A stretch of 64,000 nucleotides of DNA from Cladopsammia gracilis (lineage: Eukaryota > Cnidaria > Anthozoa > Scleractinia > Dendrophylliidae). The notes beneath the pieces were generated by a model. That model worked only from the letters and a program-made list of their open reading frames with translations, did no database searches and had not been told where the DNA came from. Location: the NCBI GenBank assembly GCA_022457155.1, contig JAJGOT010000287.1:579501-643500 (forward strand), read 5' to 3'. This document shows, piece by piece, positions 40,207 through 52,384 of this stretch. The translations under genes were made by a program, and so were the position numbers. Position 1 is the first letter of the stretch. The number at the start of each line of letters is the position of its first letter.

Positions 40207-43200
40207 ATGTTTTGCTCAAACTGTGGAAGTAAGCTTAAAACTGAAGACACTGACAAGTGTTGCTCGAATTGTGGGCATAATATCGTCACAAATTGTGACA
40301 AAGGTATGTAGGTCTTATTTTTCAGTACTTTTGTGTCGGCAACTCATCAGATCAGCAAGGAGATTGAGTTTTGGATAACATCAGCTATTGAGTTTTGGCG
40401 GGCTTTATGCTGTAGTTGAAGCGGCTTCAAAATTGTTTCCTTAATTTGCTCAAGCTGTAGACATTTATGTGAACTTGACTTAGCTTTATTTTGTTTTTAT
40501 TTGTTTTCAACAATCAACAGCACAGTAGAATGTGAGACCACAAAACAGCTCTGGTCCCTCTACATCTGCCTCAGGTAAGGGACCGATCGTTTATTACGTC
40601 GTAGAGGGGGGAGGTGTTGTTATAGTGGGGTTACAATCTTAAAAATCTTGTGAAGGTGGGGGGGGGTACATTTCAGGGAGCAACAGCAGAATAAATAAGT
40701 CAGATAAGTGGCAGGGTATTATGCAGGGCCTGTCAGTGTATAATATTTCCATTACACACAAAAAATATATTATAATGAATATAATATGGTGTATGATCAT
40801 GGATATTATGCTAACCTGCATTACACAGCTCTGTTTAATCACTGTTTAGGGGCATTTTTAAATATATATAATAAACTATTACTACATTGGATAATAGGGG
40901 ATATATAAATAAATAAAAAATATAAATTCTCAATAAATTCTCATCCATGATCACGATTACCCGATTGCCTTCTGGTAGACAGACACACAGATTATTTTTT
41001 GTGCACCAAGATGGTGGCAAACGAGCGAAAAGACGCTATACAGTGCGCAAACGGCAGTGCACAAAAGTTTTTTTACTCCAAGAGAAATTGAACTGATGAT
41101 TTTTTGTGAATTTCACTGCTTCTTTTGCAAGATGACATGTATAGTGTAGTTCCCATTCTATAAAAAGAATGTAGAGTGTTAAGTACGTTACCCTTGCCTG
41201 ATTAGCAGCCACATACAGAAACTATTGCTTTTAGTAAAAACAATTGACAGAATATTTAATTAGTTTTGGATTTTTCCCACAGTGGCACACTTCAGTCCTA
41301 ACGAACCTGGTCCCTGTACAAGTGCACAAGGTACATTATTATCCAGAGAATATTTGGGTTAAATTGTCAGAGTCCTAGTGTGTTTCCAGAACATATCCAC
41401 ACCCCACACTCACCTCCACACCCTCTTCCAATAGGGTTTCATTCTTAGACCCCCCTTGATAAAAAAGTGTTTTCACAGTCATGCACAAGATTAACCCCAT
41501 GTTATAAAGTCTCGATATGCAATCTTGTTTTTTTTTTCAATTTCAAACACATAGTGCCCTTGAAGAAGAGCAAATGAGACAGCGAGTGTTTCTAGCATTT
41601 TTCTGTCATTTTAACATGACAACAAAGAGCTGTGTTTGTAAAATTGACCATGCTTATTTGCCCAAGAAAGGTTAAAATTCACACTATCACTCCATATCAT
41701 TTATAAATAAGCAATGTGTGATGTTTTGAGCGTAGGAATGATGTGATTTAACAAATGCATAAAATGACAATTTTTTATTTCTTCTTTGCATTGACACAAC
41801 ACAGCATTGTGGACTTGTGTTTTAACTTTATTCTTGCAATTATCTGCACAAAAAAGGAAAAAAAAACATGTTTCCAAAATGGTTGTCTATACCCATTTAT
41901 ATAACATCCACACTAAAACTCTTTATGCCAGTGGGCTTTGAAGTTGCGTCTCGGGCCCCCCTTCCCCTACGAATTTCCGTAATCCCCTGTGAAATGTGTG
42001 CATAAATATCTGCCTCACAGACCACTCAACATATTTTAATATAACCGTAATACTCAACCCCTAGTATTTATCACCTTGGGTTACTGAACCATATATTATT
42101 AATAGATTCAAAGAATCATAAAAAACGTTTTTTCAGGTACAACACCATCAACAATGAAGTCATTTAGTGCATTCAGAAAATCCAAGGGGAAAGAATGGAA
42201 AGCCATGGTGTCCAAGAAACAAGGTGTCAAGGAAATGGAAGTCCGAATTATGATAGGCATGATGTACTTTTGTAAAAAGGAGATGCGCCTTAAACCAAAG
42301 AGAGGAAAGCGCATTGCTTTGTCGGTGTCAAATGAAGCACCCTACAATGTCATCCTGGAGAAGGCAGTGGCCAAGTTCAAGGCTTACCACAGTGATATTT
42401 TTGACACCAATGAAGACTATGTGTTACTTCTAGAAAATGGGGAAGAAGCCCAGTTCATCCCAGGGTCATGCCCCAAAGAGTTCTTTTCATTAAAACGGTA
42501 TAAAGAGGCTAGGACCTGGGAAAGGATTATGTCAAGATCGTCCTATATTTGTGTCGTATGAACGACTTCATAATTAACACAGATGATTATGACGAGGATG
42601 AAAAGGAGGAAATAGATCCTTTTCTTGAAAGCTCAACACCCAAAAAGAGAAAAACAGAACCAACCGTGGCATTTGAAGAGGTCATCACTACATATGAATC
42701 AGATGAAGCCTTGGCTATAAAATTACAAAAGAAGCTTGATGAGGAAAGTGATGAAGATCTTGCTGTTCCCACATTTGATTTTCACAGTCTACAGAAAACC
42801 ACCATAGCCCATGAGGATACTGTAAGTGTAGTGCGTGCAATGCATAAGAATGTGAAGCAAGATCATGACTTTTACACTGTTACTCGACGGGGAGCACCAC
42901 TTCCAAGAATAATTTCCCGTTGGCAACGGCAAGCAAGCAAGTCTAGTCCAGAGAATGTCCAAAGAATACTTTATTGTGGGGAAAACGGTATTGATACAGG
43001 GGCACTGTCCCAAGAATTTTTCTCAAGTGTTGTTTTGGACATTGGGAAATCGATGTTCCCTGATGGAGCACCCATTAACTCCATATACAATGTTCAAAAT
43101 AAAAGCTTCAAAACATGCGGCGAAATTGTTGCAGCTTCATTAGCACAGGGTGGTCCTCCTCCATCGTTTTTGGCTGAGCCTGTGTATGAATTGATGCTAA

Positions 43201-44000
43201 CACTTGAAGTCAACCTTGACCAACTTGATGCTGAAACACATTTCACTCCTAAGGACAAGGAACTCTTTGAACAAATAAGAAGCTGTGATTCATTTGATGA
43301 TAGCTTAGGTGACTTAATTTTAGACCATGGATACACTGGCCCATTAGACAAGACCCATCAAGATGACATTATTGGAACCATTCAAGTGAGCATAATAAAC
43401 AAGCGCTTACTTTACTTGAGCGAATTCTGTGAGGGTCTCAAACTGTTTAATGTGTATGCACTCGTTAAGGATAATGCTGTTCTTTGCAAGGACCTGTTTG
43501 TGCCAAATACAAGTGGTCCTGTGGATTCAGATTATGTGTTTTCACTGGTTTCACCATAATTTTCAGCAGAAGGACCGTCAAGACGGAAGCTTGAGGAGGC
43601 AGTCATGGACAATTTTCAAGATTTCTTATCAACTGTAGAAGATAAGAACATCACAGGCTACACAGAAGCACTGGCTTGGAAGGAGAAGAACGACATTACG
43701 GATGAAAATACCGTTCTGGAAGCTGAGAAGTATCAGGCTGTGGACGTGAGTCCAGCCGGAGTACTTGGCTGGTTAACTGGACAAAAACATCGCGCTGTAA
43801 ATGGAGAACAACTGACTATAACGGCACATTTTGACCACGATTGCAAGGAGAGAAAGCCCAAGCACACCATCTGCTTTCCTCAAGTTGGATCGTGTAGTAG
43901 GGAAATTACATTCCCTGTGGCACACATGACTGACATGAAAGAGTTTGAACACATTTTCCTTCTGGCTCTTTGCAAAGGTGGTGCATTTTCAAAGGCATGA
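40207..44000 (+). pseudogene. Zinc-ribbon/HECT E3 ligase gene, most complete copy, 5-bp frameshift
   Basis: Exons are 40207-40303 (zinc ribbon, Cys 3/6/19/22), about 40529-40574, 41283-41330, 42137-43559 and about 43567-44000. The large exon joins the N-terminal domain, acidic/NLS region (PKKRK) and HECT N-lobe without interruption at GATTTTCACAG, the site where the other copies are cut. The last exon has the C-lobe with Cys in SCSREITFP. Relative to the other two copies this one has an extra 5 bp (42509-42513) that shifts the frame. A HECT ligase in a transposon could modify host or transposase proteins; this is inference. The phase between the HECT exon and the last exon was not resolved. 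Confidence 0.75.
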
Positions 44001-44276
44001 AGCTCCCAGGAAATTGCACGATTGATTACAAAGGATTGTGAACTTTCAGGCTAAAGTTTTATCAGGGAGGTGGCATGGTTTTATCCAACAAGGTTTCATT
44101 ACTTTGTAATTGTGCTGTTCGTGCCAATTTCAACTTTGTCTTTTCAAACACCAGAAAACTTTAGGAAGCATTCAAAGAGTTTCATGTTGCAGTTCTTTAA
44201 CGAGGTTTTTTATAGTTGTTATAGTTCAGTTTTGACTTTTTGTAATAACAAGTACATGTAGTGGTTGCCATATAGC

Positions 44277-44309
<33 letters not shown>

Positions 44310-45219
44310 AAGTGAATGTTGAAGCAGAAAAGCTCAGTGTTTGTAGTTTATACAGCAATCTTTGTGCTTTAATAGTATGAAACCAAATTTTAATACATCT
44401 GAAGACTGCTTTTGTGTTTCTCAAAAGGACAAAAAAATCAAATTGAAAAAAAAAAGACAAGCATGTTCTGTTATACAAATGAATCGTTAGTTTGTAGCCA
44501 TTCCCTTAGTATAATATAGTATTATTGGCCCATTTTTGTGGCTCAGATTCAGTATCTAAAACTGCATTTGATGTTTAAAGTTGGCCTGTTGGAATAAAAA
44601 TAATTTTATTTTGTGTTTAATATTATTGCAAGAAAATGATTCATCACAATAACATTTCAATGTGGGAATGACTTCAAGTTTTAATGATTTCATACCACAT
44701 GACTATGTGGTTGCACACCCCTTGACCCCAAGACAACTCAATGCAAGTTTGGTTGGTTAACAGTGTTCCCTTCTTGAGTTGTGAGTTTTTTCTACTTTTG
44801 ATGATAACATCGATGATGTCATAAAATGTTGCTATGCGTCTGCAGGCCACTTTCCCCCAAGACACTTTTCGCAAAGTTTGGTTGTCTAGCAAGGTTCCCT
44901 TCTTGAGTTACAAAGTTTTCTACTTTTCAGTATGTCATACATGTGGTTGCACCCCCCCTTGCCCAATTTGAAACATTACCCAAGTTTGGTTGCCTGACAG
45001 TGTAGGGAAACCATTCGAGTGCCATAGCTTCCAACTAGCCAATCAGACACGTTTGCTCCACATACAGGAACGACTTTAAATTAATTTAAAACTAGAGTGT
45101 ATCATCTGAAAACAGACTTGATATCTGATCTTCAATACAATTCAAATTAATCTGAGTTTGAGCAGGTGTGTCTGACACTGAAATGGTCAACTAGATGCAA
45201 AGGTATAAAGATTATGGTA
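44001..45219. other. Spacer between HECT and integrase genes
   Basis: Non-coding, with an AG dinucleotide run (44284-44310). The two genes converge here and their 3' ends are about 1.2 kb apart. Confidence 0.75.
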
Positions 45220-46386
45220 TTAATCTAAGGCTTCTTGCCAGTTTTGGGGGTTTGAAAGTCCTGCAGCTTGAAAGGCGTACTGAAAATACTCCTGGTATTC
45301 ATTGGTGCTCTCTGCAAGGGCAAGGTAATTCTCTGTGATATAGTCACACTGCTGTGCACTGACAGGAGCAAGAAGATCCTCAGTATTGTGCAATTCAGGT
45401 AAGTAAAATAACTCATTGGGTCGTCCTTTTACAGTGTCATAGCGCGACCCTCTGATGTAGTGGCTGTTCCAGTGTTCTTTTACCCTATCCAAATCTTGCT
45501 GAATCAGTCCGGAAAAACAGAACCACAAGCACTCCATCTGTAGTTCATTACCAGTAGTGAAGACTTGTTGTTCCAGTAAATCCTTGAAAAAGTTGATCCA
45601 CCAAGTAGTTCTGTGTCGTCTTAGGAACGACCACCACCCTTCTATTCGTTGGTTATGAGGTGAGGTTCCATAAATATGTGCCAGATCGTTGCCAATGAAA
45701 TAGCATTGTGCTGCTGCTACAAGGCCGTTCTCAGTACCACAGTCAGTTCTAACCTTCAAGGGGCATCCTCCGTATTCCTTTACAGCATCCATATAATATC
45801 TCCCGATCACCACGGGATTATTGTTCGTTCTATCCATATTACCTTGCGGCTGTAACAGTCAATACAGCCATGGATCGCGAAGCCGTGAGGTTTAAGTTTG
45901 TCGTACCCATCAATATGCCAACAGTAGTTGGGCCCTGGATTAGTGTAAACTCTTCTCTTGAGCTTCCGCTTTCGCCTTCTTTCGCACCCCTCAGGATCCA
46001 TTTCTTGTAAGCATGTCGCCACTGCTTGCCTCGACACCTGATAACCCTCGCGGCGCAAAGTATGCCACATGCTCCTGTAACCTAATAAACAGCCAGGCCC
46101 ATCTAACTCTTCCTGTATTCTAGCTCTGACATCCTGGTCATTTGAATCCAATAGTTTTCGTCGTCGAAGGCCAAGTGACTTGAGTTCGCAGGCTCACTTC
46201 TATTCCGTGGTATTTCAGCAAAAAACACAGAATAACGTCATACTCGTATCCTTCGTTGAAATAATATTTCAGTGCTAGCGTTTCTTCATCAAGTTCGGCA
46301 CCACAGGTGGCACAAAATTTGTTGTAAAGCGTCAATGTTGCTGTGCAAACTTCACATTTTAGTGTTGTCGAGTTTGCCACCGCCAT
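45220..46386 (-). pseudogene. Zinc-ribbon DDE integrase/transposase, complete-length copy with deletions
   Basis: Reads inward from array E. The zinc-ribbon frame is 46386-46138 (Cys 11/14/25/28). The core frame is 46151-45807 (first Asp in HIDGYDK) and the last frame 45837-45220 (second Asp in RTDCGTEN, Glu in NQRIEGWW, then a helical C-terminal domain). The first frame change is shared with copy B. The second is a 10 bp deletion private to this copy. The triad and zinc ribbon fit an integrase-like transposase that cuts and joins the terminal arrays. Resemblance to the IS3EU type, which also gives short target duplications, is a guess from memory. Confidence 0.85.
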
Positions 46387-46436
46387 CTTGAAAATGTAGC
46401 TAATATCCCGTGATACATTTCGACAAAACTCGATCC

Positions 46437-46739
46437 AGTCCCTTGCGACTTTAACCGGAAATCGGAGTGAAGTTTCGGAGTGAGGTTTTGGAATTCGGAG
46501 TGAAGTTTTAGAATTCGGAGTGAGCTTTTGGAATTCGGAGTGAGGTTTTAGAATTCGGAGTGAAGTTTTAGAATTCGGAGTGAAGTTTTAGAATTCGGAG
46601 TGAGGTTTTAGAATTCGGAGTGAAGTTTTGGAATTCGGAGTGAAGTTTTAGAATTCGGAGTGAAGTTTTAGAATTCGGAGTGAGATTTTAGAATGTGGAA
46701 TATCGTTTGGAATTCGGAGTGCACTTGTGGGCCACCGTA
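46437..46739 (-). repeat. Terminal repeat array E (right end)
   Basis: Complement of the other arrays: leader GCGACTTTAACCGGAAA, about eleven 20 bp units, and outer end ...CCACCGTA at 46739. It is the shortest array, and both unit number and sequence differ from array B. Confidence 0.9.
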
Positions 46740-47217
46740 GTATAGCGGCATGAGTCAAGGTCTCGGTAAGGTTTCTTTTCGTCCCGCTTTTTGTAGTCAC
46801 AAATTGCCCTGTTTTTTTTTTAAAGTTTCCCGTATCCCGCGGGACGACTTCCACTGGTCTGATTGGTTGACACGCGACCTCTTGATTTCGGCGTGCCCGT
46901 AATCACGTTTTTGTTTTCAAATAGCCGAGTCAAGCCACTAGCATTTGGACTTCACCGGAAAAGAAATTACATTTTTCGATGGGAATTTATGTTGATATCA
47001 ATTTGTGATTGAATTTTTCTTTGTGTTGTCGCTAGTTTTGAAGAAATGCTAATAAAACGTGTTTAAATTCAGTTGTAAATTCAGTCGTAATAAATGATAT
47101 CTGATATTATGTAAACAAAACAAGACTTACATGTCACGCAAAATTCGTTGAGAGTGAAGGGGTGCGTGACCCAGTTAAAATAAACCATGAAACATTCTTA
47201 TGCAAGCGCATGAGTAC
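46740..47217. other. Host-like flank, no gene recognised
   Basis: AT-rich, no exon or repeat array seen. It does not continue any transposon gene, so the pile-up ends at 46739. Confidence 0.4.
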
Positions 47218-47499
47218 AGGCTACAAGCTACAAGCAGTTGCAAAAAGGTTGAGACACTTTCCAAAAAAATGTTCATTCCGTATAAAAGCGACCGCGTAAC
47301 ACAAATGACATCAATGCCATGTGCTACTGACCCCCCCTCCCCCTTTCAATGTTGATAACCGTTAGTTTGAATGGCATTTTTGATCTGGTACAACATTGAT
47401 AAGGGGGGAGGGGTGGGGACTTGTTGAAAACCATGTTAGCCTCGAAATATGCACTACAGTACACAATGTCTCAACTCTTTTTGCAATTGCTTGTAGCCT
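47218..47499. mobile_element. MITE with AGGCTACAAGC ends
   Basis: 282 bp, inverted ends AGGCTACAAGC...GTTGCAAAAAGGTTGAGACA and TGTCTCAACTCTTTTTGCAA...GCTTGTAGCCT. The left end has an extra TACAAGC. No coding capacity. Confidence 0.7.
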
Positions 47500-48168
47500 C
47501 TTGTTAGCATAGATTTTGGAGATTTTATTCCTTCATTTTCTCTGTATTTAATGATCAGTTTGAGAAGCTAATTCAAACACTCGGAAGGGTGTTTCATCAG
47601 GTATCCAAACACCTTGAAGTCGGTTAAAAAAAACTCGGCTGCGCCTCATTTTCATCAAACAACTTCTCTCATGTTGATATATTACAGGAAGTTCGTGCAA
47701 CACGGTTTGAATCGCGTGCGATTACTGATGCAACAAGCAACTTTACAATAAACCTTCTTCTGTATATTTCCCGTATCAGTCGTCCGCACTTCGTACATTA
47801 ATGCATTGTGAAAACACGAAAGACATCTTTTTTTTTTAAACGAAGTAACTTGTTTTCATTGAAACGTATTAAAAATTATAATGCTTTTTTGGAAACAATC
47901 GATTGCGTATTTCTGTTTATATTCATTTATTTATTGGTTTATTTTTTGCCATAGCGTGCAGGGAAACATCACCTATTCACGTAAACTTGGCGACTGACTT
48001 AACAGATTGAAAGCATTATTAATGTCGTCTATAGAAATGTTAATTTTTCGATTTTTTTTTCATTGTTTTACAGAAAAGATTATGCACATACTTGAGGTTC
48101 AATAAATGAAAGGTTGATGATACTGAACTTTAGATAGCATCCAGTCCAGTGAGATAGTGTATTCCAAC
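47500..48168. other. Intergenic, upstream of membrane gene
   Basis: AT-rich with several T runs; no ORF or inverted repeat of note. It would contain the promoter of the gene at 48169. Confidence 0.4.
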
Positions 48169-48798
48169 ATGAGTTCGATAGCTTTGTTTTTTATTGTCGT
48201 TTTTGATTTGGCCGGAGTGTTCTTCAACATACGAATGCTACCAAACTGCTTAAAGAAGACAACTAACTACTCATCCCTTCTGAAGCTCAGGCCTTTTATC
48301 ATTTGTCAGTTTGTTTATCAAGTCAGAATTCTTGTAACGACTGCCATCGAAGCGTGGAGAGGACTCGAAGCTCAACACGAAGATTGTTGCAGTATTCTCG
48401 GAATGTTGTCTACTTTCATAAAGTTGCTCCTTGGTTGCAATTTGACAGAAGTTTTCTTTATAAGCACTCCTGACCATCACAGTACAGCTACAAGTCAACA
48501 GTTAACTGTAAAGCTGTTAGTGTCCGCAGCACTGTGTGTGGGATTTATTTTCTCTGCAGTTGTCTGGTGGAACAGTTGCTTTCTTCGCGAATCAGTTGTG
48601 CTTCGGTATGTCTTGTTTGCCATCATCTTGCTAACGTTTCTTTCATTGATGCTTTTGCAATCCCCAAAAGATACTCAGCTATACGAAGACAACGAGAACC
48701 TGAATGCACCTTCGTTACGTGACTTTGTAACAAAAGATAAGACATTAACATTCACCACAGCTTGGTCATTGTTGTGTTTGGTACTGATGCTAGCTTGA
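48169..48798 (+). CDS. Multi-pass membrane protein, host gene or exon
   Basis: 209 residues from ATG 48169. Hydrophobic segments lie at about 2-20, 40-58, 80-98, 113-134, 142-162 and 193-209, with a KLRPFIICQ motif at the start of the second and WW in the fourth. The layout resembles part of a GPCR-like receptor, but no DRY or NPxxY motif is visible. The frame stops inside or just after the last membrane segment, so the gene may be truncated or continue in another exon. Codon use looks host-like and no transposon is attached. Confidence 0.55.
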   Translation: MSSIALFFIVVFDLAGVFFNIRMLPNCLKKTTNYSSLLKLRPFIICQFVYQVRILVTTAIEAWRGLEAQHEDCCSILGMLSTFIKLLLGCNLTEVFFISTPDHHSTATSQQLTVKLLVSAALCVGFIFSAVVWWNSCFLRESVVLRYVLFAIILLTFLSLMLLQSPKDTQLYEDNENLNAPSLRDFVTKDKTLTFTTAWSLLCLVLMLA

Positions 48799-49105
48799 CT
48801 TGCTTTTCCCTGGAAATCGCTTGAAGAATCAGGCAGACGAAATTTATTTTACTTAGGTGTGATTATAGTTAACTCTAATGTTGGAATCGTTCTTCCTTTG
48901 GCATGAACCAATGCATTTCTCATCAATGCAATCTCCGCTGAGGAGGAAAATGAAATTAAAACTATAACTGTTATTTAGTAAGAATTCCGTAATGAATGAG
49001 TTCAAATACAAGATGCAAGAGTTGAAGTTACATTTTGCTAGAGGTGGCTTTAATTTATATTCCGTTAAAAAATGGATTTTCTTGATGCAGTAAAACCTCC
49101 TTTAA
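48799..49105. other. 3' flank of membrane gene
   Basis: AT-rich, no feature recognised before the TTAA border of the next MITE. Confidence 0.35.
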
Positions 49106-49378
49106 GCCTGGTTTTCATATGTCGGGAAAATCCCAAACGATCGGGGATTTCGCTGCTTCCCGACCGTCCCAGATTTTGCCGACTTATGAAAATATGAAAT
49201 CGTAGACGTTCCCGTTCATCTATCTGGGATGGTCGGGGACAAATCGGGAAAAATTGGGACGCGTCCCAGATTTCTGCGATGGTCGGCGATTTTCCCGACA
49301 TTTCGGCAAAATCTGGGACGGTCGGGAACAGAAAAATCCCCGATCGTCTGGGATTTTCCCGACATCTGAAAACCAGGC
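49106..49378. mobile_element. TTAA-flanked foldback MITE
   Basis: 273 bp, ends GCCTGGTTTTCATATGTCGG and CCGACATCTGAAAACCAGGC, TTAA at both borders (49102-49105, 49379-49382). The arms are rich in TCGGGA/TCCCGA words and form a long hairpin. The minus-strand ORF across it is spurious. Confidence 0.75.
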
Positions 49379-50170
49379 TTAAAGGAGACACCTTCGGGAC
49401 CAAGAGAACTGTCCCCTTTTATGGAGGTTTTGCTGGTTTTGTTAATAATTAACCGCCTGGTTTCTTAATTTGGGATGCCGTCATTTATTTTAGCAACTGT
49501 TAAATGCATGATTCAAATTGCAACAGCAACCTTGGACTTTTAAATTGTAGTTTACTGTAATAGCCTTCCATTAGTTAACTATAGCAAAAAAACACACTGC
49601 AATGTCAATGTCATACATCACTTGTATTTTATAACAAGATTTATGTGCTGAAACTTTGATATTTGTGTCATCACTTGTGGTTAGAGTATAAGAAAATCTT
49701 GCCAATCTTCTTTGGTAGTGGTCACCCTTTAACCAACCGAAGAGTGCCAAAGAACAAAATTCAAGAAAAATTCCAAATTTCATTTTGTAAAATATTGAAA
49801 ACTAATGGTGCCATGCAAAAGTATGTAAAGTACACCATAGGATTTCGTCCACAGACTCAAAAGTTAGAACAAATGGTACCATGCAAAAGTACTGCCAAAG
49901 AGGTTTCATTTGAATGGTCACACCATAGGATTTCGTCCACAGACTCAAAAGTTAGAACTACACCGCATGTCTTCACAACTAACTCTGGGAGTGAAAGGGT
50001 TAACTGTCCCCTTAATGGAGGTTCAAATGTCATTTTGGAAACACACACTGTGCCCCGTCCTGGAGGTGTCCCAATGAAGAGGTTTCACTGCAGCCAGTAC
50101 TGTATTGAATAATTCTAATTTATGCAACCAAGGGCATTTCATTGCAAGCTACTAGACCATTACACACTTA
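49379..50170. repeat. Intergenic with a 39 bp direct repeat
   Basis: ACACCATAGGATTTCGTCCA and the following 19 bases occur at 49832-49870 and again at 49920-49958. Words like CCTTAATGGAGGT recur around 49420 and 50010. No gene recognised. Confidence 0.5.
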
Positions 50171-50330
50171 AGCCAGCGACACACTAAGGAATTGGCGAAA
50201 ATGTCCAGATAAGCTCGTTACACAGCGACGACAATTTTATCGAATATCGGCGAGATTCGCTTGCGATTTTCGTTGGCGATCAGTTTCGGCGCGCGGCGAG
50301 CGTATAACATCGCCTAGTGCGTCGCTGGTT
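50171..50330. mobile_element. Short MITE with AGCCAGCGACACACTA ends
   Basis: 160 bp with imperfect inverted ends (AGCCAGCGACACACTAAGG and CGCCTAGTGCGTCGCTGGTT). The CG-rich interior stands out from the AT-rich surroundings. Confidence 0.6.
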
Positions 50331-51056
50331 TAGACTGCAAAAAGTCGACGGGAAAAAAAAGCGGCCGCAAACGCCGGCAGGCGAACGAAACGTTCTGCAG
50401 CGAGTCTTGGAGAGCTGTACAAGTGCCCGAAAAAAGCCCGAAAGGGAAAGTCAATAAATTAGTATGTATGTGACGAAATGATCCCCGACCCCGAAATGAA
50501 TGGAAGGTGATCGATGAAACATGCACTTTCCAACCGTAGTAACAACTGTAGAATTTTAAGCGAGTTGTTATATGGGTTATTTAGCAAAGTATTTGAGTAT
50601 GATTTAACGATTTTATGTGTTTAGTTCTTTATAGTCTTCTTTTCTATGATATTGCAAGCGCATTGCGTTCCTTAAATGCACAGATAAAAACATAATTACT
50701 ATTATTATTATTATTATTGAACTAGAAGTTCCTGTGTTAAAGGGGCTTCAGGCTATTGTCATTCTCATCAATCAACCACTAGAACATTGACAACTGACCA
50801 ACAACATGTGTCCTAAGACCAAGACCATTAACGACAACATTTGGAGCAAACGTTGCCAAAGTTATATCAGAAGTCTTTATGAACTTCTGTTTTCTTTTTT
50901 TTTTTTACTTTGGCAATATCTTCGTTTGATGAGATTTTTGAAGCATATTATATTTATTGGACACTCATCTTAACCAAGTTTAATGACTAAAAGACCCCGG
51001 ACTAAAAGACGCCTAAATTTGCAATTCACATCCTAAAGGAGGTGTCTTTCCTTTAT
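50331..51056. other. Intergenic, no gene recognised
   Basis: AT-rich; an ATT trinucleotide run lies at about 50699-50718. Confidence 0.4.
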
Positions 51057-51070
51057 TAGTATCACCCAAC

Positions 51071-51108
<38 letters not shown>

Positions 51109-51256
51109 GCTACTAGGGGTCTAATAGTAATAGTCATCGAGTAGCGAAATTCGCCGGTTTTATTTTTCGTTTTATTCCCAAATAAATATTTCTTCAACTT
51201 GCAATTGCTTTTTTTTTGTTATTGCCTTTTTCTGTCCGACTAGTTGGGTGATACTA
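51057..51256. mobile_element. MITE with TAGTATCACCCAACTAGT ends
   Basis: 200 bp; TAGTATCACCCAACTAGT at 51057 and its complement ending at 51256. The following about 80 bp (ATTAGACCC...GGGTCTAATT) form another inverted pair. Confidence 0.7.
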
Positions 51257-52384
51257 AAACAATTAGACCCTTCGCCCTCAAGAGCCAACGGGTCAATAGC
51301 CCATTCGGTTTCGCCTCATGGGCTATAAGGGCTACGGGTCTAATTGTTAAATAGTCATGAATAGTGGAACTTCTTGTTTAACTTGCAGTTGAAGGTTGTA
51401 GTTTCTCATCAAAAGTCCTTCGAAGTTTTCATTGTACGTCTGTTTCTTTCAGGTGTCCTTTACCATCGGAGTCGTGCTGACAAGCTATCAAAACTAAAGA
51501 AATATTCGAAACTCTATGGCTGTACCATTTTTTTATTATTGGTCGATGTTCTATTCGATGCCGATAATTTATGCACATGACGGAGGGTACATCGATCTAT
51601 TTAGATCTCACCATGTAATTTTTTCAGTTTCCGTTGTCGACTGTATTTTACGGGGTATTGGGTTGTATTTAGTCGAGATTTTCCTTCTCGTAGTCACGGT
51701 TTATTGTCATTTATAATCTGCAATGATCAGAAATATCACAAAGAATATCAAGACGTCGACCGAGGTTTGATATTTTGATATGTCGTTTGATAGGGTCCAA
51801 TGTTCTGTTGTTTGTTCTATTGTTTTCTCAGTCAATCCTGTGAGGCGTTCAGAGTCGTACATGCCGCCTTTTTCATAATGGTAGGCTGATTATTTATTTA
51901 TATATATCTTTGTTATATAGCCTTAGTGTCATCATTTTAGTGTAAACATTCTTTTGAATTTTGTACACGTTAACGAGGGCATTAAGGCTGATTAACATGC
52001 ATATAAAAGAAATAAATAAGAAGGTCTTTTCGAACCAGCAGCCACAGGCGAACACACATTTCTTGAAGCCATCATGTTGTAAGCCGTTTAAATTAATCGT
52101 GTAACTGACCAATGATTTATTCTACCACGAAGGCACAGTATGATTAGTTTATCCTTAAAGTTTTCGAATGCAATGCGCTGACAAGGTGAGTACTACGGCT
52201 CTGTAGAATTGTTAGGTAAATGGATCATTTCTTTTCCTCGAGTTTACGCCTTGGCCCGAACGGGGACACAAGAAAACGCGCGCGCGCGATGTTACACTGA
52301 AACAGCTTTTTTAAAATACACTGTTAAGTTGGTTAGTTTTATGTTTCTTAAAAGGGTGTTATTAAACTATATCAGTACTTAAAT
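51257..52384. other. Intergenic, no gene recognised
   Basis: Several short ORFs without recognisable domains. A CGCGCGCGCG run lies at about 52278. Confidence 0.35.

Larger units (their letters stand above)
39672..46739 (+). mobile_element. Complete HECT/integrase transposon unit
   Basis: 7068 bp between TACGGTGGCCCACAAGTGCA at 39672 and its complement ending at 46739. It contains array D, the full zinc-ribbon/HECT gene (+), a 1.2 kb spacer, the zinc-ribbon/integrase gene (-) and array E. The two genes read inward from the ends. The left flank is ATTTTC and the right flank GTATAG, so there is no direct target duplication around this unit. Both genes carry frame-breaking changes (5 bp insertion near 42509, 10 bp deletion near 45840). 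Confidence 0.88.
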
